Shown: piece after piece, positions 40,701 through 51,621 of the stretch
Numbering within the stretch: the first letter of the stretch is position 1
How the letters are laid out: each line of letters starts with the position of its first letter
Origin: Hormiphora californensis
Taxonomy: Eukaryota; Ctenophora; Tentaculata; Cydippida; Pleurobrachiidae
Assembly: GCA_020137815.1 (NCBI GenBank)
Contig: CM035355.1
Span: 4,760,520-4,824,519 of the forward strand
DNA length: 64,000 nucleotides
Direction of reading: 5' to 3'
Position numbers and translations under genes: made by a program
Notes under the pieces: model-generated
What the model was told of the DNA's origin: nothing
What the model saw: only the letters and a program-made list of their open reading frames with translations
The model's database searches: none

Positions 40701-43700
40701 GTTCTTGGGCATCTCCTCAATCTGAGTAATAGAGGTGCAATATATTGGTCATATATGACCATGAGCCATGAGGAAGTATGATTTTCGTTAGAAAAAAAGA
40801 AAATAGAAGATTGCATGATCATTGATCACTGCCAGAAATGGTGCAAACACAAGATGACCACTGATTGGAACGTTCGCAGGAACAGTGGGCGAATAGTTTA
40901 ACAGGGTGATGGTTTTTGGATAAGATTTCTTGAGGAAGAAAGAAGAAGAAGAAGTTTAGACTCACCTCTGGAAAGTTGTAACAGTAGGGGCATAGGATAA
41001 AGGATTTACCTCCCGCATTGAATACTACCAGCTCGAATTGGTCCAATGGGCACCTGTTACCCTGGCGATAGGGAGAAAGAAAAAGGTTAGTGAAAGCTGA
41101 GAGATTAGTGAAAGCTGAGAGATTAGTAGAGAAATTAGCACGATATTAGCACGATATGCTATAACGAGAAGTTGGAACGAGAGGTTGGAAGGAAATGCTA
41201 GAACGAGTAATCGAATTCATCAATATTTAATGTTGACACAACTAATACCTGGTAGAGTTTAATGCTTCCGCCCTGCGGTAACTTGTACGTTTCGTCACAA
41301 TTTTTACAGTGCAATCGAGTTGGTCTCTGGTTGATCAGTTTCATGTACCTGCGAGAGGGTAAACGTTTGAAATTTCTAAAATTAAACTGACTGAATCGAA
41401 TGAAAATGCATTCGCTGTGATCACTGATCAGATAGAGGGTCGAGCAAGAAAAATTAAAACCACAGCACTACGTTATCCAATCTAAATGAATAACACACAC
41501 GTACCTTGTACACCGGCCACATTTGCTGAGAGGCTTCCCTGTCTCAGAAAGTTTAGTGAAACTGACTTCAAACAACTGGTCCATATACTCTGTATTCTCA
41601 ACAAAATACCTAAAACAATTTCAGGTGATGTATTGGATCATTAAATTATTGTTTTTTCCCCAGAAAGTCACAAATTGTGTTCATTGAAACACGATTTTAA
41701 AACTAAATTTACTTCAACGAAGAAGTTTTTTCTATTATATACCTGAATTTAGCCTGAAAGGTGGCCACAGCATGAGCAAGAACCATATCATAATTTGCCC
41801 TCCCAGTAGCTATCAAATCAAACTGTTTCTCTATCTGACTTCTCATGGTCGGTTTAACCAGATCAGGATCAATCCTCTGATACCCGTGTACCAGCAAAAT
41901 TCCCAGAGTATTTGGAATTAACCGCCGTCCCGAACCAATTGTAACAAAGTTCCGTTCACAAATGTTGTTGATGTGCACGGGGATGGAAGCATCAGTTCCA
42001 ACGCCATGTTTTTCCATCAAGGTGATGAGATCAGACTCGGTCAGATGATCCGGAGGTGAGGTTTCCTTCTGGTTCAACCTCGGCTCTCTAATCGGCCATC
42101 TTTGTCCCTTTTTAAACTCAACCGGAGGCAGAGAATCTTCCATTTTATGGTGTAGAAGAACCTGAGTAAACCCCGGATCTAAGACCTTGTTCCCCGAACA
42201 TGTAAACTCTTCCTCCCCCACTGTGAAAGTGATATCAACCTTCTCATAACTGCAATCAGGACTGAGAGAGGCGATGAAGTTCTGGGTGACTAGAGAGAAT
42301 ATCCTCCACCCTTCTGAACCCAGCTCAGCCTCACTGGCAGATCTCATCGGTGTGATAGGGGGATGATCACCGGCATCACTACCCTTTCGAGGTGAGGTAA
42401 TCCCAGTTGCAAGGAGCTGATTCACAAACCCGCCCCAGTGTGAGTTGGACTTCTGGGTTGACAGGGTTCCCTTTAGATCAAAATTAGCTGGGTAGGAGTT
42501 GGTCTCTGTCCGCGGGTAACTGATATACCCCGAGGTGTACAACCGCTCAGCAATGGCCATGGTATGTTGGGGTCCAATACCTAATCCCGCGCTAGCAACC
42601 CTCAACATCTCTACGGTGTTGAGTGCTTGGGGTCGCTGTTTTTTGTGGGTACTGTATTTTACATTCCTTACCACCGCTTCATTTGACTGTTTTATAAGGA
42701 GAAGGAGAATGTGAGCGCACTTGCTGGTCAAAGATCCGACCCCTTGAATAGGAGAGAGGAATGTCTATACTGCTAATGATACTGGTATCTATTACCCAGT
42801 ATGGTTCGGGGGTGAAATGTCTGGATTTGATCGTGACGATCCACGCAGAATCCAAGAGTGGGCGTTTGGCAGGGTCCGTAGGATATCAGGTTGCTATCCA
42901 GATCACCAGTATTTACCCTGGAAGAACTTTGTCTGAAATCGGGTGAACGCACAAGCCCAGTTTCAAGGTCAAGGGCTTGTCGGGCATCTACGGACAGGGC
43001 TTCATTCTGATTCGGTCTTCCCAGATTACTGAACGCCCTTCTGATATCAACATCAGTGATTGCGGAGAACTTGGCCCTGTAAATATTGCTATCTCCCATC
43101 CTGTTGACTTGTTTCACGGCATCAATCACCTCATAACAAATGTTCTCCCCCTCTCGATCGCAATCCTAGCCATAGGACAAGGTAAGCAGGCATCCCTGGA
43201 CTCCGCCTGAAGGTGGATCCACAATGTGTAGTTTTGGGTTGGACTCCTTTTGGATAGTCTTAGCGGTGAATAACTCCAGGGGATCCACCGCATCCCAGTT
43301 GTTGTACTTGGAACTGAAACACAGGGGGGGGTTAGTGAGCCACTGACGTAGCGATAAATTTGGGATATGTGTTGTATTTAAAACGAGAAATGAATGTCAA
43401 TTGTGTGGACCTCTTGTTTGATGACGCAAAAAAATACAAGAACATTGGTTTGACTAAGAGCTTGAATATTTGCCCATTTGACTGACTAAAGTCGAATTTT
43501 TTAATCAAGGGACAGGGGGCCGCACATTCAGAGGGGTCGCGCGGCTTTGTATTTGCGCGTGATAATCGAGATCAAGTTCCTGGCAATCTTAAGACTTGAA
43601 CCCGGAAGCGTTGGAAAGATAATTTTAAGACCTTTTCAACGCAACCAAGACCAAGTCTTTATCTTATCAGGAACAGAAGATATGAGCGAAAACGTTTAGC

Positions 43701-45425
43701 ACGCGCAAAAAGACTTTTGTAAATGCGCGGCCCCTGTCCCTTGATTAAAAAATTCGACTATAACAGATTTATGCACATACCTGAAATCAAGGGACATGAC
43801 ATGACCGCAGACTGATGTCATCTTTATTTTAACTTTTTCTCCGTTCAGGTTGCCTTCAAACTCGTGAACTGGGCAGGAACCAGACCTAGTAGGGATATGA
43901 TAAAATCAAAAATGTATGCTTAATATTAATTGTGTAGCTATTTTCGGTATCTCTCAAATCATCGAGTCTCATTTAACCTGAAGTAATTAAGGGTACACCT
44001 GGCGTTTTTCATCATCGAGTGCCCAACCAAATGACTTCACCAGGGTTTAGGTCATACAAAATGGACCTCAAATATGCAATTTTAGCCCTAAAGTCGAATT
44101 CATATTTTTGCTACAGCCTATTTTCAAAGTGGCGTTTTTTCAATTTTTGTTGGAATTTTTAACCTCAGGACCACTTTTTTTGAGATAGAAACATTAAATT
44201 CTTGAAATTTGAAGAGAATATAAAGGTGAATAAGCCCAAAGAAGGATTTTTGAAATGGAGCTTATTTCTGGCCATGAGAAGGGTTTACTTTTTTGCTTCT
44301 TTGACACGCTGGCTGAGAATGTTCCCATGCTTCATTAGAGATGAAAATCTGGAAATAGTTGCTCAAAACGATTATCTATGTGGCCCAAAAATTTTGGAAC
44401 TTTCCCGCCAAAGATGTGGTGTACAGAGCTTGTTTTGTGAAACCCGTCTTTTTGAAAAAGAGAGGAATTCCCTGTATCTCCAAAACGGATGATCGTAGAG
44501 ACCTGGGACCAAGCTTAATCGATTCAGAAGGTCCGATTTTGGGGGGGTCTTCTGAGAGACATTTTGCTCCTACTCCAACCGTTTTTGCTGTAATTGCGAA
44601 AAAGGTATCAGCAAGTAAGGGGGAAATCAGCCCGAAGCAGGCTACTGGAATAGAGTTGTTCCCCCTTTTCATAGAATTGGTTTTTTGCAATTACAGCAAA
44701 AACGGTTGGAGTAGGAGCAAAATGTCTCTCAGAAGACCCCCCCAAAATCGGACCTTCTGAATCGATTAAGTTTGGTCCCAGGTCTCTACGATCATCCGTT
44801 TTGGAGATACAGGGAATTCCTCTCTTTTTCAAAAAGACGGGTTTCACAAAACAAGCTCTGTACACCACATCTTTGGCGGGAAAGTTCCAAAATTTTTGGG
44901 CCACATAGATAATCGTTTTGAGCAACTATTTCCAGATTTTCATCTCTAATGAAGCATGGGAAAATTCTCAGCCAGCGTGTCAAAGAAGCAAAAAAGTAAA
45001 CCCTTCTCATGGCCAGAAATAAGCTCCATTTCAAAAATCCTTCTTTGGGCTTATTCACCTTTATATTCTCTTCAAATTTCAAGAATTTAATGTTTCTATC
45101 TCAAAAAAAGTGGTCCTGAGGTTAAAAATTCCAACAAAAATTGAAAAAACGCCACTTTGAAAATAGGCTGTAGCAAAAATATGAATTCGACTTTAGGGCT
45201 AAAATTGCATATTTGAGGTCCATTTTGTATGACCTAAACCCTGGTGAAGTCATTTGGTTGGGCACTCGATGATGAAAAACGCCAGGTGTACCCTTAATAC
45301 AGTCAAGTTTGGTGGTGATTTGATTTATACCTGCCTTTTCGAGAGGTTGATGAGCCATGTGATAGGATCTTAGCAATGGAAGCCGCCAGAGATGGCTTCT
45401 CAGCTACCAACAATGCTGTCTTCAT
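37791..45425 (-). CDS. TOP3B: DNA topoisomerase 3-beta (frame-broken in the TOPRIM exon)
   Basis: Nine exons: 45425-45331, 43885-43781, 43313-41743, 41609-41505, 41348-41249, 41061-40966, 40721-40589, 38309-38167 and 37979-37791; about 842 residues once frame breaks are bridged (human 862). Type IA topoisomerase acting on DNA and RNA with TDRD3. Starts with a TOPRIM motif (LLVAEKPSLAASIAKIL). The second acidic motif DCDREGEN is present, and the catalytic Tyr lies in GYISYPRTET (codon 42516-42518). LITLMEKHGVGTDASIPVHI and Cys4 zinc motifs follow, and an RG-rich tail (RRRGGRGKRRGRGG) ends DQYFV. Seven apparent extra-base sites lie within 42715-43222, one creating a TAG; elsewhere the gene is clean. 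Confidence 0.9.
38308..38540. repeat. Degenerate repeat at a TOP3B splice acceptor
   Basis: AGGACCTGATG-like units recur at about 38305, 38334, 38383, 38434, 38483 and 38528 in G-rich sequence. The first contains the acceptor of TOP3B exon 38309-38167 (CATCAG then GACC on the minus strand), so acceptor-like copies line the intron end. Confidence 0.6.
38954..40088 (+). CDS. Secreted Sushi-domain protein, antisense in TOP3B intron
   Basis: Four exons: 38954-39011, 39135-39545, 39668-39862 and 40009-40088 (247 residues). Exon 1 is a signal peptide (MFLKRSLFALLAIHSVIST). Exon 2 encodes an unrecognised ~135-residue domain with several N-glycosylation sequons and paired Cys. Exon 3 looks like one Sushi/CCP module (VCPPLKVEGSTQEVWGEGG, then ECKWKN, GDLVWESDGIAPLC). 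The short last exon is weaker and may be alternative. If exon 2 starts at the nearer acceptor (39102) an in-frame TAA follows after ten codons; an acceptor 33 bp downstream (39135) keeps phase and avoids it. Function unknown; probably extracellular. Confidence 0.62.
40461..40600. repeat. Minisatellite of TOP3B donor-site copies
   Basis: Five copies of a 27-35 bp unit, each containing CTACCTGAGTTT, at 40461, 40496, 40523, 40554 and 40584. The last is the real exon end and donor (AAACTCAG then GTAGGG on the minus strand). A (TTA)n tract precedes it at 40437-40458. Confidence 0.9.
43488..43760. mobile_element. MITE in TOP3B intron
   Basis: About 270 bp with ~33-bp terminal inverted repeats, AGTCGAATTTTTTAATCAAG followed by GGACAGGGGGCCGC on the left and its complement on the right, near TA. 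The centre is CG-rich. On the TOP3B strand it begins about 20 bases after the donor of exon 43885-43781. Confidence 0.85.
43991..45293. mobile_element. Long foldback (hairpin) element with TTAA flanks in TOP3B intron 1
   Basis: Near-perfect inverted repeats of about 612 bp (43991-44603 and 44682-45293) separated by a ~78-bp loop. Ends are GGGTACACCTGGCG and its complement, flanked on both sides by TTAA, the target of piggyBac-type transposases. Mirror-image frames in the two arms (about 96 and 133 codons) are not recognisable proteins. Confidence 0.9.
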
Positions 45426-45887
45426 ATCTCTATCTTGTCATTTCTAAACCTTCAACAAAGTTTTGAGGTTAGCAACGCTTGGGGAAGTGTTCGATCAAAC
45501 CATACACGACAGGTGTGGTATACCTATGTGTGTCCTGAAAAGACCCCGTAAAAACTACGAGATTTGAGACAGCAGTCCGAGGAGGCACAGATGTGCACCA
45601 CCTTTACTCCGTGCTAAACATAGCGCTAGATCGATCTAGATCTGAGTTTAAATTCTTTCTGCCGTCGTCACAGTAATTTAACTCACTGGATCCCCTCTTT
45701 TGACCACTCCTGTAACGCACTAAAATCACGCTAATCCTTTTATTATCCCGTAATTTCATTGTTCATTCGATTACTGCCCTCTAATCACAGAGCTTCTCAC
45801 ACCTTCAGCCATCTGGTGACTGGTGGATTTCAGCGTCAGGCTTAAAAAGAGGATCACAAAAATAGATCGGCACGTACATTGCTGAAA
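45426..45887. promoter_or_regulatory. Divergent intergenic region TOP3B / protease 1
   Basis: 462 bp between two outward-facing start codons, expected to hold both promoters. No TATA box, initiator or other motif stands out. Confidence 0.5.
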
Positions 45888-48800
45888 ATGCGAACTTTTG
45901 CTGTCCTTGTTGTAGTGTGCCTGGGTTTGTCCAGTGCGGTGACCGACCTGAGGTCTGCCTACAAGGAATGGAAACTAAAGTTCCCACGAGAGGGCGAGAG
46001 TGGCCTGAAAAACGACCTAATGAGGTTTGTTGATTTGTTTATTTGTGTGTATTCAACACAGCGTGTAGTTGTTTAGCGTGTTTATGGGTATACAAATGCT
46101 GTTCTACGTCTGTTTGTTTGCAGATTCCGACAGTTCAAGAGGAATGCTGGACTAATTGACAAGATCAATGGAATGCAACGTGAATGGAAGGCAGGATTCA
46201 CTCTCTTCTCTGACATGGTAATGACACAAAAATTGATAAAAAAATCTATATTTTGACCATAACAACAAAATGCAAATGCAATAAAAATTATCTCTCCCTT
46301 TCTCACACTAAAGTCATATTTAACCGTAACATCAGTTCTCTGCACTCATTCTGAATTGTCTGAACCCATTCTTCTTTCAACTCCTCCTTCCACTTATTCA
46401 ACACCAACTGAGCATTCTTCTTGGTCGACAACAAACCCCCGTGCTCACCCTCCACATTCTGCTGGTCAATAGCCCACTGTCGAACGCTCTGGGGTAGCTC
46501 CAAACCCAGGAACTTGTAAACCTTCTCCGCATTTCCGAGGGGGTCTAATGAGATCTGGCTATGCGTGAGACGAAGGTAGTTTCCATTCAACCAGCCGGGC
46601 ATGTGGTCATCAGTAAACCTCAAATTCACAACCTCCCTGTCACAATAATCCTGTGCAACCAGTTTCGCTTTATCGTTGGTGATTGGCTGAACCCTCATCT
46701 CCTTGTAATCGTGGAGGTAGAAATTGGGGAAGCCATGGCAACGAGAATTGAAAGTTCCCCTCGGGTCACGTAGCAGATGGATAACTTTGACGTTTAGATT
46801 CTTAACATTAGAGATGCTACCCAGTTTACTTATCTCCCTGATTCGTATCCCCTTGGCAACGGTTGTATCCAACTTATAACACCGGTCAGTGAGAATCTGC
46901 TTTGGTGGTTCACATTTGACATTCCCGTATTTACCAACGGCTTCTCCTTCATCCTTGCAGTGGAGAGACTTCATCTGCTTGAGGAAGTAACGTGGGAAGT
47001 AGCTGGTACAGTTGTTGATAAGGTTGTCGAGGTAGAATATCTGTAGCTCCTCTTGGGTCATCCCCGGGCGATAACTAGGAAGCTCCTTTACACCGCTCTT
47101 TAGATACCCCTGAAAAGTTGTCATGTTAGAGAATATCACGCTGCTGGCCTCTTCCCATGCGCTGCACGGAGCGAGAAGAACTCTACTTTCGAAAGGCATC
47201 GCCGATCGCCGTATATGTTAGAGGCTTGGCTCATAATAAAATCCCCGCTAAGAGAACAGAGTTTAAAATGGCGACTATTCTAAATCAAATACCTGATGAA
47301 AAGGCTCAAAGATGTAGTTCACATCTGGGTTCTGGTTGAAAATCTCTCCCAACAGGGTACTTCCCGTTCTAAACCCCGCAACAATCACCACAAACAACTT
47401 TGAATTGACACCCCCTCCTCCCGTGGACACATTGTTAGAAGTGAGGACATCCCGTCGAATCTCCTCAGCAATTGTAGTCTCTCCCACCAGATCCAGATGG
47501 GGTGAGAGGGTGTTCTGGAGGGAGAAAAGGAGGAAAACCGTAACTGCGATGGAAGCGACGGAGAAAAAACGCTGGACTCCGTAAGCTGAGCCAGCCATCT
47601 ATAACAGTGGATAACACAACAATATGATACAAGGGGAGTGTGTATATGAGTGTTGAGAAAGAGAAAGAGAGGGAGAGAGAGAGAGAGAAAAAAGGGGGAT
47701 GCGATGAAATTGACATCGCTTGATGTGATGTGTGGATCGGCTAGCGTCCCCAAATGAGTATTGAACTCTCTTTCTCCTTCCACCTTTCACCATAGTTCGA
47801 GGCTGTAATAGCATCGGTTTAATTATCGTCTAAGATCATAACATTATAATATTTTAGAACACAACTGGGCTCATTATATCAGACTTATGCTGTGCCAGAG
47901 TACACAGATCCGAGAGGGGGAAGAGAGATGGATAAAAAGAAAACGTATTACACTTTTCTCAGTTTCAGTAATTTCAAAATCTGGCTGGGTCCTGACTCCG
48001 ATGTGGTACAGACATTCCATTACAGACATTCCGTATCATTTCAAAAATCACACGAAACTCAGGTTTCAGAACTAAACTAAAAAACAAGTGTTAAACAAAC
48101 CCTTTCTTTCCTAGACTGAAGACGAGAAGCAGCAATATCTGGGTTTGGCGAACACCACCGAGCCCACCCTCGAATCAGGAGTTGGAAGTGGCGAGTACGG
48201 TGAATTTGACCCAACTGATCCCTCTAAAAAGTACTGGGAAATGGGACCCGCTAAGAATCAGTGGAGTTGTGGTAGTTGTTGGGCGTTTGCTGCTGTCGGG
48301 GCTGTTGAGGGCATGATGATTAAGGTAAATAATGAGCTCGTCTGAAGCCGTCTGAGCGACAGAGATGCGACCAACAAGTTCAAGTGCACAAAGTATTCTT
48401 AGAATTAAAAAACGATCAGATGAAAATAAAATTGTAATGACAACGTTAATCTCTAAAACCAATCCCAGGAGCACGGTGAGTTCAAGGATTTATCAGAGCA
48501 GACCCTGCTCGATTGTGTCTATGAGGGACGAAGGGATGGGTGCAAGGGAGGGTTCAGTGACGAGGCTATTCGGTGGATCGGAGATGACAGTCCAGTGGTA
48601 GGTTGGAAAGTTCCCTATGGATATCTCCCTTATAGGATAGACAACAAGTATAGAGGTGAGTTGGGAGAAAATGCATGATACAGTCGGACCCCGATTTACC
48701 GGGATGCTCCGGGAAAAGAGTTTTGCCTGGTTAATCAGGGTTCCGGTAATTCGGGATCCGATTGTATTATATGGACTAAACTATCAGGAAGAAAGCCAAT

Positions 48801-51211
48801 ACTAATGACAGACCTGGGAGACCCTATCCAACGCTCACTTTTTAACTAAACCGTCAATGACGTAACACAATTTACAGGAAGTGATGGGGAATGTACGGAT
48901 CTCAAAAAGCCCTTCCGAAACGGTATGAAGCGAGCTAAGCCCTACTCCTATACTGCTCGATATAGCACACAGAACGATGCAGGCCTTCAGCATGTAAGTT
49001 GTGTGTGCTGTGTTGTGTACTTGTAATTGTGTACTCACATACTCTGTCACATACTCTGTCATCGCACATGGTAGAAAACTTAGGATCAAGAATAAAATGC
49101 GCTAAAAACAAGTTTGGTTAGACAATATGTGCTCACTCTCTTCCTCTACCAGGCTCTGGCTACAGAGGGACCTATTGTAGTGTACATCTACTCTTCCTGG
49201 GCCCTCCCTTTCTACACCACAGGAACCTTTATAGGAAACGGGTGCAGTGGAACTTACACCATCAACCATGCTGTAGTAGCTGCTGGTTATGAGAAGGATT
49301 ACTGGTAAGTAAGTTACACAGAAACTAGAACTAGACAACGAGACAGATCACACATGGAAAGGCCTACAGTAAAGACGAAAACAACAATTATTTATCAACT
49401 AAGCTCATGAGACTTTTCCAATATAACTAGGTACATCAAGAATAGTTGGGGTTCCAGCTGGGGGTACTCTGGATATGTCTACTTTAGCCGAGGATACCCC
49501 AATCTTTGCAAGGTGAGTAGGTATATCCTTTTGACCCTTTTTAGACATGTATTGGGACTGTTTGATAGTTTATGCGTCGTCATCATCGTTCAATACTCAA
49601 AGAGCCTCACATTCTAACAGGTTGCGAGTACACGAAAGGTCATTGAATGGAGAGCCAACCAAAAGTATGATACCTGCAAGGACACTCACCCTAGTGAGAG
49701 GACTCCCTGTACCAATGACAGGATCTTGAATGGTAAGTGATAAGTTGTGTACCATATTTAATCGATGAATGTCGATTGAAGATCTAGAACATATATTGGG
49801 AAGGAAATAGGGTTTAGAGTATCTTCCTTTACACCAGAGGACGAATGTTGGAGTCATGGATGTTGTTATGATGAAGGCCAGGCTGGAACTGCTAATCAGT
49901 GCTTCGCTAACGGTCAAATCACGCTCTACGATGCCAACAATAAGAGGTATAAACAAATCATAATCTCCTTCACCTACCAGTTTAGATGCACCAGAGCAAC
50001 TTCAACAAAGCAACTTCAAAGAATCATAAGACGTGTAGCGCCACGGCCATATTCGGGTCTAAAATATACCCCCACGGTTAAACATTTGTAATTCGGTCCC
50101 TTATAAAACTCCTATTTGGCTCCAGGAGGGTTGTCTACGGTTCAGTTGAGTACATATCCAATCTGCAGTTTGAGGCGGTTGCAGCTGAGGTCGAGAGAGG
50201 TACCTGGATCCTGTACAAGGCTGGTGCCTGGTGGAACGGTCCTTCTCGGGTGGGTAGCGCCCAGTCTGTGTGTCTGTATGTCTGTTTCGGGTGGGTAGAG
50301 CTCAGTGTGTGTCTGTGTCTGTGTGTCTGTTTCGGGCGGGTAGAGTTTAGTGTGTCTGTGTGTCTGTCTTGGGTGGGTAGAGCTCAGTATGTGTATGTGT
50401 GTCTGTTTCGGGTGGGTAGAGCTGAGTGTGTGTTTCAGTGTGTCTGTTTCGGGTGGGTAGAATTTAGTTTGTCTGTGTGTCAGTATGGTTGTCTCGGGTG
50501 GGTAGAATTCGATTTCTCATTGAGTTCTAGATTCAAAACCGTTTAAAACTATATCTTCCAAATAAAGCCTTACACTTCCTCATCTTTCAGGTGATCACCG
50601 CAGCAGATGGTCGGGTAAAGATGGAGACCGGAAGTGTTCGACTTATCTCAGACAAAAGGGTTATGCATCTTTTCGAGTGAGTGTTTTGCATCGGGGCTTT
50701 CGGACTAAATTCCTGATGTACTGATAGAGTACGGAGTTGAAAATTGAAATGCGATAAAAAATTAATGTATGCCACTGCTTGATAAGGGCCTGTAGCGTAT
50801 GGCAAACTAATCCGCTCAGGATTGTTTAACTGGAATTCCTATTAGTATCAGGAATGCAGTATACTACTTGTGAGTACTTGAACACCACTTTACTGACTAC
50901 CCTTTTCCAGGTACTACGACTATCTAGGAGCTGTCTACACCGTCTCTCAATACCGAGGTGAGAATTGTAGATAACATTTCGAACTTTTGAAAGTGGTTTA
51001 GGGTCATTGAACGAAATCTCCCTTTTCAGATTCTCTGTCTGACGATGAATTGAACGACAATGTGTCGAGTTTCATCAACTTTGGAGGACCATGGGAGTTG
51101 TGTACGGAGAAGAACCAGCGTGGAAAATGTATGAAGGTGGAAGGGGATCATCAACAGAGAAACATGGATGGCACACCCGTTGGAGACGATGATGTGTCAT
51201 CAATTGCGTAA
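45888..51211 (+). CDS. Papain-like cysteine protease with trefoil and beta/gamma-crystallin domains, copy 1
   Basis: Thirteen exons: 45888-46024, 46124-46217, 48115-48324, 48469-48655, 48878-48993, 49153-49304, 49431-49512, 49621-49732, 49838-49946, 50126-50249, 50591-50676, 50911-50957 and 51030-51211; 545 residues. Signal peptide about 1-18; I29-type prodomain about 22-75. C1A catalytic domain has oxyanion Gln126, Cys132 (SCGSCWAF), His287 (INHAVVAAGY) and Asn303 ([11 protein letters not shown]). A trefoil module follows at about 345-382 ([12 protein letters not shown], then ECWSHGCCYD, QCF). The C-terminal ~145 residues are beta/gamma-crystallin-like, ending with two Ca-signature motifs NDNVSS (494-499) and DDDVSS (538-543). 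Probably a secreted or lysosomal protease with a ligand/Ca-binding tail. Intron 2 holds an antisense sulfotransferase. Confidence 0.9.
46303..47598 (-). CDS. Golgi carbohydrate sulfotransferase (CHST1/3-like)
   Basis: Two exons: 47598-47293 and about 47148-46303 (acceptor GGGAAGAG inferred by phase; the true site may differ); 383 residues. Type II topology: short cytosolic N-terminus and an anchor at about 11-27 (FFSVASIAVTVFLLFSL). PAPS-binding motifs are visible: the 5'-phosphosulfate loop GFRTGST at 75-81, followed by YIFEPFHQ, and the 3'-phosphate motif LLRDPRGTFNSR at about 227-238. Members of this family sulfate the 6-O position of Gal, GlcNAc or GalNAc on glycoproteins and proteoglycans; the acceptor cannot be told. 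It sits antisense in intron 2 of protease copy 1. Confidence 0.86.
48681..48764. mobile_element. 84-bp pogo-like MITE in protease 1 intron
   Basis: CAGTCGGACCCCGATTTACC at the left and GGTAATTCGGGATCCGATTG at the right, flanked by TA. It is little more than the two terminal repeats of the larger CAGTCGG elements. Confidence 0.8.
50248..50520. repeat. Minisatellite of protease 1 donor-site copies
   Basis: Seven units of about 40 bp, each with TCGGGTGGGTAG followed by GTGTGTCTGTGT-type sequence, at 50248, 50289, 50334 (C variant), 50371, 50410, 50451 and 50496. The first is the real donor of exon 50126-50249 (TCTCGG then GTGGGT). Confidence 0.92.
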
Positions 51212-51621
51212 ACATGATGTGTTGACCAAAGTGAACTAATGTTATTGGTCATGTAGACATGAGATTGTTTATGTTATTGGAAGAGTTGTTTGATCAGTTT
51301 ATGAATAATAAATTAACAGATGAGTATGTGCGAGTATTTTTATTAAAAGTGAGTAAAATTGACATGGAAAACTGGTTCTACTGCTAATTTTATTTGGACA
51401 GAAACGGGGATGTTCATCAATGATCAACTGCGTTGAGTACTAAACACAGTAAACTAATCTCCTCTTTTGACTTTAGACCGCTCCTGTAAACTTCAGAGCC
51501 CGCTAATTGTCCCACTAAATTTCCATGATCCTGCCGTCTAAATCTCACACCTACGCCATCTGGTGGAGAATGTTTCAACGGCAAAAGTAGTTGACAGAAG
51601 TAGATCGGTCCATTGTTCAAT
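51212..51621. other. Spacer between tandem protease genes, with poly(A) signal
   Basis: 410 bp. AATAAA at 51307-51312 is the likely polyadenylation signal of copy 1. The second half resembles the sequence just before the copy 1 start (CCTGTAA...CGC, then CATCTGGTG), so promoter and 5' UTR were duplicated with the gene. Confidence 0.65.

Noticed and set aside
42715-43222. Programmed +1 frameshifting in TOP3B
   Set aside because: Seven events in about 500 bp with no common slippery sequence, and none in neighbouring genes such as the 939-codon TRP frame, favour sequence error or decay over recoding.
44202-45082. Mirror-image 96 and 133 codon frames in the TOP3B intron hairpin
   Set aside because: They are produced by the inverted repeat and resemble no known protein.
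50248-50520. CRISPR-like spacing of repeats
   Set aside because: The units are contiguous, degenerate and have no unique spacers; this is a minisatellite in a eukaryotic intron.
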